Shown in pieces: positions 1 through 9,146 of a stretch of DNA of 64,000 nucleotides. The first letter of the stretch is position 1. Each line of letters begins with the position of its first letter. The notes beneath the pieces were generated by a model. It was not told the origin of the DNA. It was given only the letters and a program-made list of their open reading frames with translations, and searched no databases. The stretch comes from Pseudorhodoferax sp047601025. GTDB taxonomy: Bacteria; Pseudomonadota; Gammaproteobacteria; Burkholderiales; Burkholderiaceae_C. Both the position numbers and the translations under genes were made by a program. The DNA lies in NCBI RefSeq assembly GCF_047601025.1, contig NZ_JASGJZ010000001.1, forward strand, positions 1,922,001-1,986,000, read 5' to 3'.

Positions 1-1
1 C

Positions 2-3000
2 GAAGGGCTGCGGCTGGCCCGGGTGTCGGCGCAGCTGTCGCCGCGCGCGCTGGCCCGGCGCGGCCTGGAGCAGCTGGTGCTCGACGGCCCGGTGCTGGAC
101 CTGCGCCGCACGGCCGACGGCCGGCTGCTGGCGGCCGGCATCGACCTGTCCGGCGGCCCGGGCGAGGAGGACGGCCGCGCCGCCGACTGGATCTTCTCGC
201 AGCGCGAGCTGGTGGTGCGCGGCGCCACGGTGCGCTGGACCGACGAGCAGCGCGGCCTGGCGCCGGTCGAGCTGGCCGATGCCGAGCTGGTGATCCGCAA
301 CGGCGCGCGCAGCCACCGCCTGCGGCTCGACGCCACGCCGCCCGCCGACTGGGGCGCGCGCTTCAGCCTGCGCGCCGACATGCGCCAGTCGCTGCTGCAC
401 CGGCACCGCGGCGACTGGCGCGACTGGACCGGCACGGTCTACGCCGACTTCCCGCAGGTCGACCTGGCGCCGCTGCGCGCCCACGTGGACCCGGTGCTGC
501 TGCGCGAGGTGGAGCTGCAGGCCGGCCGCGGCCAGCTGCGCGCCTGGGCCGACGTGGTGCATGGCGAGGTGCTGGGCGGCCAGCTCGACCTGGCGCTGGC
601 CGATGCCGCCGCGCGCCTGGGTGCCGGGCTGGAGCCGCTGGCCCTGGCCAGCCTGCAGGGCCGCCTGCGTGTGCGCCAGCTGGCCAGCGGCATGGAGTTC
701 GACACCGAGCAGCTGCGCTTCGCCACCGCCGACGGCGCCCAGTGGCCCGAGGGCGACCTGTTCCTGAGCTACCTGCGCGGCGAGAGCCGCATGCCCGGCC
801 AGGGCGAGCTGCGCGCCGGCCGCGTCGACCTGGCCGTGCTGGCCGCGGTGGCGGCGCGGCTGCCGCTCGATCCGGCCTGGCAGGCCGAGCTGGCGGCGCT
901 GGCGCCGCGCGGGCGCATCGAGCAGCTGCAGGCGCGCTGGACCGGCCGCATCGAGGCTCCCGCCAGCTACCAGGCGCAGGGCCGGGTGCAGGACCTCGCG
1001 CTGGCCGCGGGCCCGCTGCCGCCGCGCCGCCCGGACCAGCCGCACCCGATCGGCCGCCCCGGCGTGGCCGGCCTGTCGGCCGAGTTCACGCTGACCGAGG
1101 GCGGCGGCCAGGCCCAGGTCGCGCTGGACGACGGCGCGCTGGAGTTTCCCGGCGTGTTCGAGGAGCCGCGCGTGCCGCTGGACCGGCTGGAGGGCCAGCT
1201 GCGCTGGCAGCACGGTGGCGGCCGGCTCGCGCTGCAGGTGCCCGAGCTGCGCTTCGCCAACGCCGACGCCGCCGGCCGGCTGCAGGCGCGCTGGAGCCGC
1301 GCCGAAGCGGGCGGCGCGCAGCCGCCGGGTGCCGGCGTGCTGGAGCTGGCCGGCACGCTGGAGCGCGCCGACGGCGCCCGCGTGCACCGCTACCTGCCGC
1401 TGGAAGTGGACGCCGAGGCGCGCCACTACGTGCGCGACGCCGTGCAGCGCGGCCAGGCCAGCCGCGTGCAGTTCCGGGTCAAGGGCGACCTCGACCGCTT
1501 CCCGTTCGCCGATCCGCGCCAGGGCGAGTTCCACATCGAGGCCGACGTGCAGGACGTGCTGTACGCCTACGTGCCGCCGCGGCTGCAGGACCCGGGCGAG
1601 CCGCCCTGGCCGGTGCTGAGCGGCCTGGCCGGGCGGCTGGTGTTCGACCGCAACGGCATGCAGGTGCGCAACGCGCGCGGCCAGCTGGGCAGCGCCGCGG
1701 CCGGCTTCGCGGTGCCGCAGGTGGAGGCCGAGATCCGCGACTTCGGCCAGCCCGAGGTGGCCGTGCGCGCCGAGGGCCGCGGGCCGCTGGCGGCCATGCT
1801 GGCCAGCGTCGCCGCCTCGCCGGTGGCGCAGCTGACCGGCGGCGCGCTGGACCAGGCCCAGGGCAGCGGCACGGCCGAGCTGCGGCTGCAGCTGGCGCTG
1901 CCGCTGGCGCGGCTCGCGGCCAGCCGCGCGCAGGGCAGCGTGCAGCTGGCCGGCAACGACATCCGGCTGCGGCCGGACACGCCGCTGCTGGCGCGCACGC
2001 GCGGCAGCGTCGCGTTCAGCGACCAGGGCTTCGCGCTGGCCGGCGTGCAGGCCACGGTGCTGGGCGGCGAGGTGCGCGTGGACGGCGGCCTGCAGAACGG
2101 CGCGCTGGACCTGCGCGTGCAGGGCAGCGCCACGGCCGAGGGCCTGCGCGCGGACGGCGTGCCCGGCGCGCTGGCCCGGCTGGCGCAGCGCGCCAGCGGC
2201 GGCGCCGCCTACACCGCCACGCTGGCGCGCACGGCCGAGGGCGCGCTGCGCTTCGGGCTGGACAGCACGCTGCAGGGCCTGGCGCTGGACCTGCCGGCGC
2301 CGCTGGCCAAGCCGGCCGACGCCGCCTGGCCGCTGCACGTGGCGCTGGCGCCGCAGGCCGGCGGCACCGACGAGCTGAGCGTGCGGCTGGCCGACACCGT
2401 GGCCGCGCGCTACGTGCGCGACCTGTCCGGCGCGGAGCCGCGCGTGCTGCGCGGCGCCATCGGCGTCGGCCTGCCGCCGGGCGAGGCGCCGGCCCTGCCC
2501 GCGGCCGGCGTCAGCGCCAGCGTGCGGCTGGGCGATGCGCCGCTGGACGCCTGGCACGCCGCCTTCGGCGCGCCGGCGGCCGCGGCCTCGTCCGAAGCCG
2601 AGGCCGGCTACCTGCCGCAGCGCCTGGCGCTGCGCGCGGACAGCCTGCGCTGGGGCAGCCGGCACCTGCACGAGGTGACGCTGGAGGGCGCGCGCGACGG
2701 CGGCACCTGGCGCGCCGACGTGCGCGCGCGCGAGCTGAGCGGCCGGCTCGAATACCGCGAGGGCGACGGCGATGCGCCCGGCGCCGTGCATGCGCGGCTG
2801 GCCCGGCTGGTGATCGCCCAGGGCGAGGAGGACGAGGTGACCACGCTGCTGGACGAGCAGCCCGCCAGCGTGCCGGCGCTGGACGTGGTGGTCGAGGACT
2901 TCGAGCTGCGCGGCAGGAAGCTCGGCCGGCTGGAGATGCAGGCCGAGAACCACGGCGCCGAATGGCAGCTGCACCGGCTCGCGCTGCACATGCCCGAGGC

Positions 3001-3730
3001 CCGGCTCGAAGCCTCGGGCCAGTGGCGCGCACGCACGGGCGGCCAGCCGCGCCGCACGGCCATGGACTTCGGGCTCGACGTCGACGATGCCGGCGCGCTG
3101 CTGGGCCGGCTCGGCATGCCCGGCGTGTTCCGCCGCGGCGCCGGCCGGCTGCAGGGGCAGGTCGCCTGGACCGGCTCGCCGCTGGCGCTGGACTACCCCA
3201 GCATGAGCGGCCAGCTGCACCTGGACATGCAGAACGGCCAGTTCCTGAAGGCCGACGCCGGCCCCGCGCGGCTGCTCGGCGTGCTGAGCCTGCAGGCGCT
3301 GCCGCGCCGGCTGACGCTGGACTTCCGCGACATCTTCAGCGCCGGCTTCGCCTTCGACTTCGTGCGCGGCGACGCCCGCATCGCCGAGGGCGTGGTCAGC
3401 TCCAACAACCTGCAGATGAAGGGCGTCAACGCCGCCGTGCTGATGGACGGCCGCGCCGACATCGCCCGCGAGACGCAGGACCTGCGCGTGGTCGTGGTGC
3501 CCGAGATCAACGCCGGCACGGCCTCGCTGGTGGCCACCGTGATCAACCCGGCCATCGGCCTGGGCAGCTTCCTCGCGCAATGGGTGCTGCGCCGGCCGCT
3601 GATGGAGGCGGCGACGCAGCAGTTCCACATCGACGGCACCTGGAGCGACCCGCGCATCGAGCGCGTGGCGCGCAGCGGGCCGCTCGCCCGGCAGGAACCC
3701 ACCGAACAGGAGAAGGAAACCATGCGATGA
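2..3730 (+). CDS. yhdP: YhdP family protein, AsmA-like (5' end outside window)
   Basis: Large envelope protein of the YhdP/AsmA-like group, which in enterobacteria helps phospholipids move between the inner and outer membranes. About 1242 residues are visible and the frame is open to the window's left edge, so the N terminus, where the family has its single membrane anchor, is missing. The GTG at 23 is only an internal codon. E. coli YhdP has about 1266 residues, so little is lost. The sequence is a long run of alternating hydrophobic and polar beta-strand-like segments, typical of the bridge-like fold. The C-terminal 200 residues carry the most conserved part (around LLGVLSLQALPRRLTLDF). The stop overlaps the next ATG (ATGA), suggesting translational coupling. 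Confidence 0.93.
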   Translation, partial: EGLRLARVSAQLSPRALARRGLEQLVLDGPVLDLRRTADGRLLAAGIDLSGGPGEEDGRAADWIFSQRELVVRGATVRWTDEQRGLAPVELADAELVIRNGARSHRLRLDATPPADWGARFSLRADMRQSLLHRHRGDWRDWTGTVYADFPQVDLAPLRAHVDPVLLREVELQAGRGQLRAWADVVHGEVLGGQLDLALADAAARLGAGLEPLALASLQGRLRVRQLASGMEFDTEQLRFATADGAQWPEGDLFLSYLRGESRMPGQGELRAGRVDLAVLAAVAARLPLDPAWQAELAALAPRGRIEQLQARWTGRIEAPASYQAQGRVQDLALAAGPLPPRRPDQPHPIGRPGVAGLSAEFTLTEGGGQAQVALDDGALEFPGVFEEPRVPLDRLEGQLRWQHGGGRLALQVPELRFANADAAGRLQARWSRAEAGGAQPPGAGVLELAGTLERADGARVHRYLPLEVDAEARHYVRDAVQRGQASRVQFRVKGDLDRFPFADPRQGEFHIEADVQDVLYAYVPPRLQDPGEPPWPVLSGLAGRLVFDRNGMQVRNARGQLGSAAAGFAVPQVEAEIRDFGQPEVAVRAEGRGPLAAMLASVAASPVAQLTGGALDQAQGSGTAELRLQLALPLARLAASRAQGSVQLAGNDIRLRPDTPLLARTRGSVAFSDQGFALAGVQATVLGGEVRVDGGLQNGALDLRVQGSATAEGLRADGVPGALARLAQRASGGAAYTATLARTAEGALRFGLDSTLQGLALDLPAPLAKPADAAWPLHVALAPQAGGTDELSVRLADTVAARYVRDLSGAEPRVLRGAIGVGLPPGEAPALPAAGVSASVRLGDAPLDAWHAAFGAPAAAASSEAEAGYLPQRLALRADSLRWGSRHLHEVTLEGARDGGTWRADVRARELSGRLEYREGDGDAPGAVHARLARLVIAQGEEDEVTTLLDEQPASVPALDVVVEDFELRGRKLGRLEMQAENHGAEWQLHRLALHMPEARLEASGQWRARTGGQPRRTAMDFGLDVDDAGALLGRLGMPGVFRRGAGRLQGQVAWTGSPLALDYPSMSGQLHLDMQNGQFLKADAGPARLLGVLSLQALPRRLTLDFRDIFSAGFAFDFVRGDARIAEGVVSSNNLQMKGVNAAVLMDGRADIARETQDLRVVVVPEINAGTASLVATVINPAIGLGSFLAQWVLRRPLMEAATQQFHIDGTWSDPRIERVARSGPLARQEPTEQEKETMR

Positions 3731-4542
3731 AGGTCGCTGCGCTGCAGATGGTCTCCGGCACCGTGCTGGACGCCAACCTTGCCGAGGCCCGCCGGCTGCT
3801 GGAGCAGGCCGCCGCCGCGGGCGCCGAACTGGCCGTGCTGCCGGAATACTTCTGCCTGCTCGGTGCGCGCGACACCGACAAGCTGGCGATCGCCGAGCCC
3901 TTCGGCGCCGGCCCGATCCAGGACTTCCTGGCGCGCAGCGCGCGCGAGCTCGGCCTGTGGATCGCCGGCGGCACGCTGCCCCTGGCCGGCCGCGGCGCCG
4001 ACCGGGCGCGCAACAGCTGCCTGGTGTTCGACCCCCGGGGCCGCTGCGTGGCGCGCTACGACAAGATCCACCTGTTCCGCTTCGACGACGGCGCGCAGCA
4101 CTTCGACGAGGCGCGCGTGCTCGAGCGCGGCGACGCCCCGGCGCTGTTCACGCTGGCCGCGCGCGACGGCCGGACCTGGCGCGTGGGCCTGTCGGTGTGC
4201 TATGACCTGCGCTTTCCCGAGCTGTACCGCGGCTACGCCGCGCAGGGCGCCGACCTGCTGCTGGTGCCCAGCGCGTTCACCCACACCACCGGCCAGGCCC
4301 ACTGGGAGATGCTGCTGCGCGCCCGCGCGATCGAGAACCTGGCCTACGTGCTGGCACCGGCCCAGGGCGGCCTGCACGAGAACGGCCGGCGCACCTGGGG
4401 CCACAGCATGCTGGTCGACCCCTGGGGCGAGGTGCTGGCGCAGCAGGCCGAAGGCGCCGGCTGCGTGGCCGGCGCGCTGGACGCGCAGCGCCTGGCCCGG
4501 CTGCGCGCCCAGCTGCCGGCGCTGGAGCATCGGCGGCTGTGA
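3727..4542 (+). CDS. Carbon-nitrogen hydrolase family protein (Nit1/Nit2-like)
   Basis: Nitrilase-superfamily amidohydrolase of 271 residues. The Glu-Lys-Cys triad is visible: E40 in VLPEYF, K113 in RYDKIHLF and C158 in SVCYDLRFPELYR. The last motif is typical of the Nit branch, whose characterised members hydrolyse omega-amidated or deaminated-glutathione side products (metabolite repair). The substrate here is an inference from the family. It starts at the ATG overlapping the yhdP stop and ends in a GTGA overlap with the downstream kinase, so it sits in a tightly coupled four-gene operon. No signal peptide, so cytoplasmic. Confidence 0.93.
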   Translation: MKVAALQMVSGTVLDANLAEARRLLEQAAAAGAELAVLPEYFCLLGARDTDKLAIAEPFGAGPIQDFLARSARELGLWIAGGTLPLAGRGADRARNSCLVFDPRGRCVARYDKIHLFRFDDGAQHFDEARVLERGDAPALFTLAARDGRTWRVGLSVCYDLRFPELYRGYAAQGADLLLVPSAFTHTTGQAHWEMLLRARAIENLAYVLAPAQGGLHENGRRTWGHSMLVDPWGEVLAQQAEGAGCVAGALDAQRLARLRAQLPALEHRRL

Positions 4543-6608
4543 GGCAGCTGGCCCGCTCCGTGCAGCACTGGCTGCAATTCCTGCGGCGGCGCTGGTCGCT
4601 GTGGTCGCTGCTGATCGCGCTGGTCGTGGGCCTGCTGGTCACGCTGGTCTGGCTGGCCGGGCGCTACGAGGTCAGCCAGGTGCAGAGCAAGGTCGAGCGC
4701 GACACCGCCGACGCCGCGGCCGACATCCGCGCCGCGCTGGCGCGCAACGTGCAGAGCCTGCGGGCGCTGCACGCCGAGCGGCCCGACGCCGAGGCGTGGC
4801 AGCGCCGCGCCGGCGAGCTGCTGCACGAGCGCCGCGAGCTGATGCGCATCGAATGGCGCACGCCGGACCTGCAGCTGCTGGCCGCGCGCGACACGCCCTA
4901 CCGGCCGCAGGTGTTCGGTGCGTCGGCGCGGCAGGAGATGCAGACCGACGTCGCCCTGAACTGCGCCACCGCGCGCCGGCTCGACGGCCCGGCCTACTCC
5001 ACCAGCTTCTACCTGCCGCAGCCCGACGGCCGCGGCCTGGAGGCCATGGACTTGTGCCTGCCGCTGCACGCCGGCGGCCGCGTGGCCGGCTACCTGCTGG
5101 CCACCTACGCGCTGCAGGACGTGCTGGCCGAGCTCATCGGCCGGCAGCTGCCGCACCACCAGGAGGCCTCCTTCGTCGAGACCGACGGCACGCGGCTGGC
5201 GCTGCACGGCGCCACGCGCCGCGGCGCGCGCGTGTTCACCGCGCAGCAGCTGCTGGATCTGCCCGGCAACGCGCTGCTGCTGCGCCTGTCCAGCTGGCGC
5301 GCCGCGCCCGACCTGCTGCCCGACGTGATGACCGGGCTGGTCACCGGCATGTCGATCGCGCTGGTCTCGGTGCTGGCGCTGCTGGCCAAGGACATGCGCC
5401 GGCGCCAGCGCGCCGAGCGCGACCTGGCCGACGCGCTGGCCTTCCGCAAGGCGATGGAGGATTCGCTGTTGACCGGCCTGCGCGCGCGCGACCTGGACGG
5501 GCGCATCACCTACGTCAACCCGGCGTTCTGCGACATGGTCGGCTACTCGCCCGAGGAGCTGTGGGGCACCTCGGTGCCGGCGCCGTACTGGCCGCCCGAG
5601 CTGGTGGGCGAGTACGAGCAGCGCCAGGCGATCCGGATGACCGGCCGCCTGCCGCCGCGCGAGGGCTTCGAGTCCGTGTTCCAGCACAAGGACGGCACGC
5701 GCTTTCCGGTGCTGATCATCGAGGCGCCGCTGATCAACGCCCAGGGCGTGCAGACCGGCTGGATGAGCGCCTTCCTGGACATCCGCGAGCAGCGCCGCGT
5801 GGAGGAGCTCTCGCGCGCCAGCCAGGAGCGGCTGCAGGCCACGGCGCGGCTGGCCACCGTGGGCGAGATGGCCTCGCTGCTGAGCCACGAGCTGAACCAG
5901 CCGCTGGCCGCGATCTCCAGCTACGCCACCGGCGCGCTGAACATGCTGGAGCACGGCCCGGCCAGCACCGACGACATGCGCATGGCCATGCGCCGCATCG
6001 CCGAGCAGGCCGAGCGCGCCGGCCGCGTCATCAAGAGCGTGCACGACTTCGTGCGCCGGCGCGAGGAAGCGCACGAGGCCGTGGCGCCGCAGGACCTGCT
6101 GGAGGCCATCTGGCCGCTGGTCAGCCTGCAGGCGCGCAAGCTGGCGGTGCGCTTGCGCACCGAGGTCGCCCCCGGCCTGCCGCGCGTGCGCTGCGACCGG
6201 ACCATGGTCGAGCAGGTATTGCTGAACCTGGCGCGCAACGGCATGCAGGCCATGGACGGCACGTCCGTCGCCGAGCGCGAGCTGCTGCTGCGCGTGGCGC
6301 CGGCCGGCGCGCGCGAGGGCGCCACGCGGCCGCACGGCTGGCTGGAGTTCAGCGTGGCCGACCGCGGCAGCGGCATCGCGCCGCAGGTCGCCGAGCGGCT
6401 GTTCACGCCGTTCTTCACGACCAAGGCCGAGGGCATGGGCCTGGGCCTGTCGCTGTGCCGCACCGTGGTCGAGCAGCACGGCGGCGCGCTGGTGCACGAG
6501 CCGCGCCGGCCGCGCGGCACGGTGTTCCGCTTCACGCTGCCGGCCGAGCCCGCCGCGCCGGCTATGACAATCGCGGCGCCGCCGGAGGAAACGCATGCAG
6601 CCCCATGA
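4539..6608 (+). CDS. PAS-domain sensor histidine kinase (FixL/DctB-like)
   Basis: Membrane histidine kinase of 689 residues. It has a transmembrane segment near residues 20-41, a periplasmic region of about 215 residues, a second membrane segment near 257-283, a PAS domain around 307-420, a HisKA domain with the phospho-acceptor His450 in the motif SHELNQPLAAI, and a HATPase domain (N box LNLARNGMQAM, G1 DRGSGI, G2 GMGLGLSL). The HELNQPLAAI signature is typical of FixL/DctB/TodS-type kinases that pair with FixJ-like regulators, and such a regulator follows with a 14-nt overlap. The GTG start overlaps the upstream stop (GTGA). The signal is unknown; the large periplasmic region suggests an extracytoplasmic ligand. 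Confidence 0.93.
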   Translation: MRQLARSVQHWLQFLRRRWSLWSLLIALVVGLLVTLVWLAGRYEVSQVQSKVERDTADAAADIRAALARNVQSLRALHAERPDAEAWQRRAGELLHERRELMRIEWRTPDLQLLAARDTPYRPQVFGASARQEMQTDVALNCATARRLDGPAYSTSFYLPQPDGRGLEAMDLCLPLHAGGRVAGYLLATYALQDVLAELIGRQLPHHQEASFVETDGTRLALHGATRRGARVFTAQQLLDLPGNALLLRLSSWRAAPDLLPDVMTGLVTGMSIALVSVLALLAKDMRRRQRAERDLADALAFRKAMEDSLLTGLRARDLDGRITYVNPAFCDMVGYSPEELWGTSVPAPYWPPELVGEYEQRQAIRMTGRLPPREGFESVFQHKDGTRFPVLIIEAPLINAQGVQTGWMSAFLDIREQRRVEELSRASQERLQATARLATVGEMASLLSHELNQPLAAISSYATGALNMLEHGPASTDDMRMAMRRIAEQAERAGRVIKSVHDFVRRREEAHEAVAPQDLLEAIWPLVSLQARKLAVRLRTEVAPGLPRVRCDRTMVEQVLLNLARNGMQAMDGTSVAERELLLRVAPAGAREGATRPHGWLEFSVADRGSGIAPQVAERLFTPFFTTKAEGMGLGLSLCRTVVEQHGGALVHEPRRPRGTVFRFTLPAEPAAPAMTIAAPPEETHAAP

Positions 6609-7221
6609 GGACGCCCTGGTCACCATCATCGACGACGACGCCGGCGTGCGCGACGCGCTGTCCTGGCTGCTGCGCTCGCGCCGCCTGGCCAGCGAGAGCT
6701 ACGACAGCGCCGAGGCCTTCGAGGCGCGGCTGACGGCCGGCTTCGCGCCGGCGCAGCCCGGCTGCCTGCTGCTGGACGTGCGCATGCCCGGCATGAGCGG
6801 GCTGGCGCTGTTCGACAAGCTGATCGCGCTGGACCTGCACGCCGTGCTGCCGGTGATCTTCCTGACCGGCCATGCCGACGTGCCGACCGCGGTCGACGCC
6901 GTCAAGCGCGGCGCCTTCGACTTCTGCGAGAAGCCGTTCTCGGACAACGCGCTGGTGGACCGCGTGGAGCAGGCCCTGGTGCAATCGGCCGCGATGCTGG
7001 CGCGCCGGCGCAGCACGCACTGGCTGCGCGAGCGCCTGGCCGAGCTGACCGAGCGCGAGCGCGAGGTCATGCGCCTGGTGGTCGAAGGCCTGCCGAACAA
7101 GCTGATCGCCGACCAGCTCGACATCAGCGTGCGCACGGTCGAGGTGCACCGCGCGCGCGTGTTCGACAAGATGGAGGTCAAGTCGGCGGTGGAGCTGGCG
7201 AACCTGCTGCGCGGGGCGTAG
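6595..7221 (+). CDS. FixJ-family response regulator
   Basis: Two-domain regulator of 208 residues: an N-terminal receiver with the phospho-acceptor Asp61 (LLLDVRMPGMSG), the conserved Thr in FLTGHAD and Lys in CEKPF, then a C-terminal LuxR/FixJ helix-turn-helix (TEREREVMRLV ... NKLIADQLDISVRTVEVHRARV). It begins inside the end of the kinase gene and is surely its partner. FixJ-type proteins are transcriptional activators. No target operon can be deduced, because the neighbours downstream point the other way. Confidence 0.94.
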   Translation: MQPHEDALVTIIDDDAGVRDALSWLLRSRRLASESYDSAEAFEARLTAGFAPAQPGCLLLDVRMPGMSGLALFDKLIALDLHAVLPVIFLTGHADVPTAVDAVKRGAFDFCEKPFSDNALVDRVEQALVQSAAMLARRRSTHWLRERLAELTEREREVMRLVVEGLPNKLIADQLDISVRTVEVHRARVFDKMEVKSAVELANLLRGA

Positions 7222-7252
7222 CGCCGCACCTGGCCGCCGCCTTCGCCGCTTC

Positions 7253-9085
7253 TCATTCCTCGCCGAGGAAGCCGCCGCTCTGGTGCGCCCACAGGCGCGC
7301 GTACAGCCCGTCGCGGGCCAGTAGTTCGCGGTGGCTGCCTTCCTCCACGATGCGCCCGCCGTCCAGCACGATCAGCCGGTCCATGGCCGCGATCGTGGAC
7401 AGGCGGTGCGCGATCGCGATCACGGTCTTGCCTTCCATCAGCCGGTTCAGGCTCTGCTGGATGGCCGCCTCCACCTCCGAGTCGAGCGCGCTGGTGGCCT
7501 CGTCCAGCAACAGGATCGGCGCGTCCTTGAGCATCACGCGCGCGATCGCCACGCGCTGGCGCTGGCCGCCGGAGAGCTTTACGCCGCGCTCGCCCACGTG
7601 CGCTTCCAGGCCGCGGCGGCCCTTCGGGTCGGTCAGCTGGTCGATGAAGCCGGTGGCCTCGGCGCGCTCGGCGGCGGCGCGGATCTGCGCCTCGCTGGCC
7701 TCGGGGTGGCCGTAGGCGATGTTGTCGGCCAGCGAGCGGTGCAGCAGGCTGGTGTCCTGCGTGACCATGCCGATCTGCGCGCGCAGCGAGTCCTGCGTCA
7801 CGTGGGCGATGTCCTGCCCGTCGATCAGCACGCGGCCGGCCGCCACGTCGTGGAAGCGCAGCAGCAGGTTCACCAGCGTGCTCTTGCCCGCGCCGGAGCG
7901 GCCGACCAGGCCGATGCGCTCGCCGGGCGCGACCGTCAGGTCCAGGTGCTCGATGACGGGCGGCTTGTCCGGGCCGTAGCGGAAGCTCACGTCCTCGAAG
8001 CGCACCTCGCCGCGCGTGACCTGCAGCGCCGTGGCGTGCGGCGCGTCGACCACGGTGCGCGGCCGGCTGAGGGTGTTGATGCCGTCCTGCACCGTGCCCA
8101 CGGCCTCGAACAGGCTGGTCATCTCCCACATGATCCAGTGCGACATGCCCTGCAGCCGCAGCGCCATCGCCACCGAGGCGGCCACGGCGCCGGCGCCGAC
8201 CTCGCCGCGCGACCACATCCACAGCGACACGCCGGCCATGCTGCCGACCAGGCCCATCGACAGCGCGTGGTTGACGATCTCGAAGGCGCTCACCAGCCGC
8301 ATCTGGCGGTAGCCGGTGACGATGAAGTCCTGCATCGCCGCGCGCGCGAACTGCGCCTCGCGCCGGGTGTGCGAGAACAGCTTGACCGTGACGATGTTGG
8401 TGTAGGCGTCGGTCACGCGGCCGACCATGGCCGAGCGCGCGTCGGCCTGCGCCCGGCCCACGCGGCCCAGGCGCGGCACGAACCAGGCCGTGGTCGCCAG
8501 GTACAGCACCAGCCAGGCGACGAAGGGCCAGACCAGGCCGCCGGCGAACGCGCCGGCCAGCACCGCGATGGTGGCGACGTAGACCACCATGGTCACCAGC
8601 ACGTCGGCCAGCACGAACAGCATGTCGCGCACCGCCAGCGCGGTCTGCATCACCTTGGTGGTGATGCGGCCGGCGAACTCGTCCTGGTAGAAGGCCATGC
8701 TCTGGCCCAGCATCAGGCGGTGGAAGTTCCAGCGCAGCCGCATCGGCAGGTTGATCGCCAGCACCTGGTGCTTGACGATGGTCTGCAGGCCGACCACCAG
8801 CACGCTGGCCGCCAGCGCCGCGGCCAGCCAGCCGAGCGCGGTGCCGCGCTCGGCCCACAGCTGCTGCGGCGCGATGTCGGAGAGCCAGTCCACCACGCGC
8901 CCCAGCAGCGCGAACAGCAGCGCCTCGAAGCCGGCCCACACGGCCGTCAGCAGCGCCATCAGCGCGACCTTGCCGCGCAGGCCGTCGGTCATGGCCCACA
9001 GGAAGGCGAAGAAGCCGCGCGGGGGAGGGGAGGGTTCGGCGCCCGGGTACGGGGCGAGCAGTTTCTCGAAGTGGCGGAACAGCAA
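7253..9085 (-). CDS. ABC transporter, fused membrane and ATPase domains
   Basis: Half-size ABC exporter of 610 residues in the type IV (MsbA/multidrug) fold. An N-terminal membrane domain of about six helices (residues roughly 35-330) is followed by a nucleotide-binding domain with Walker A GLVGRSGAGKST near residue 395, signature LSGGQRQRVAIARV, and Walker B ILLLDEATSALD near residue 524. It probably acts as a homodimer exporting a lipid or drug-like substrate, which cannot be told from sequence. It is a single gene converging on the FixJ-like regulator. RBS-like purines (gggagac) lie just before the ATG at 9085. Confidence 0.93.
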   Translation of the reverse strand: MLFRHFEKLLAPYPGAEPSPPPRGFFAFLWAMTDGLRGKVALMALLTAVWAGFEALLFALLGRVVDWLSDIAPQQLWAERGTALGWLAAALAASVLVVGLQTIVKHQVLAINLPMRLRWNFHRLMLGQSMAFYQDEFAGRITTKVMQTALAVRDMLFVLADVLVTMVVYVATIAVLAGAFAGGLVWPFVAWLVLYLATTAWFVPRLGRVGRAQADARSAMVGRVTDAYTNIVTVKLFSHTRREAQFARAAMQDFIVTGYRQMRLVSAFEIVNHALSMGLVGSMAGVSLWMWSRGEVGAGAVAASVAMALRLQGMSHWIMWEMTSLFEAVGTVQDGINTLSRPRTVVDAPHATALQVTRGEVRFEDVSFRYGPDKPPVIEHLDLTVAPGERIGLVGRSGAGKSTLVNLLLRFHDVAAGRVLIDGQDIAHVTQDSLRAQIGMVTQDTSLLHRSLADNIAYGHPEASEAQIRAAAERAEATGFIDQLTDPKGRRGLEAHVGERGVKLSGGQRQRVAIARVMLKDAPILLLDEATSALDSEVEAAIQQSLNRLMEGKTVIAIAHRLSTIAAMDRLIVLDGGRIVEEGSHRELLARDGLYARLWAHQSGGFLGEE

Positions 9086-9146
9086 GGCGGGAGTCTCCGG
9101 GGAGGCGAGACTGTAGCGGCGCCGCGTGGCCGGCGCCGGCGCAGGG

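Noticed and set aside
742..3726. Open frame on the plus strand through yhdP, continuous with the nitrilase-like gene.
   Set aside because: Arg/Ala/Gly-rich shadow of yhdP caused by the high GC; only the part from 3727 has family motifs and a coupled ATG.
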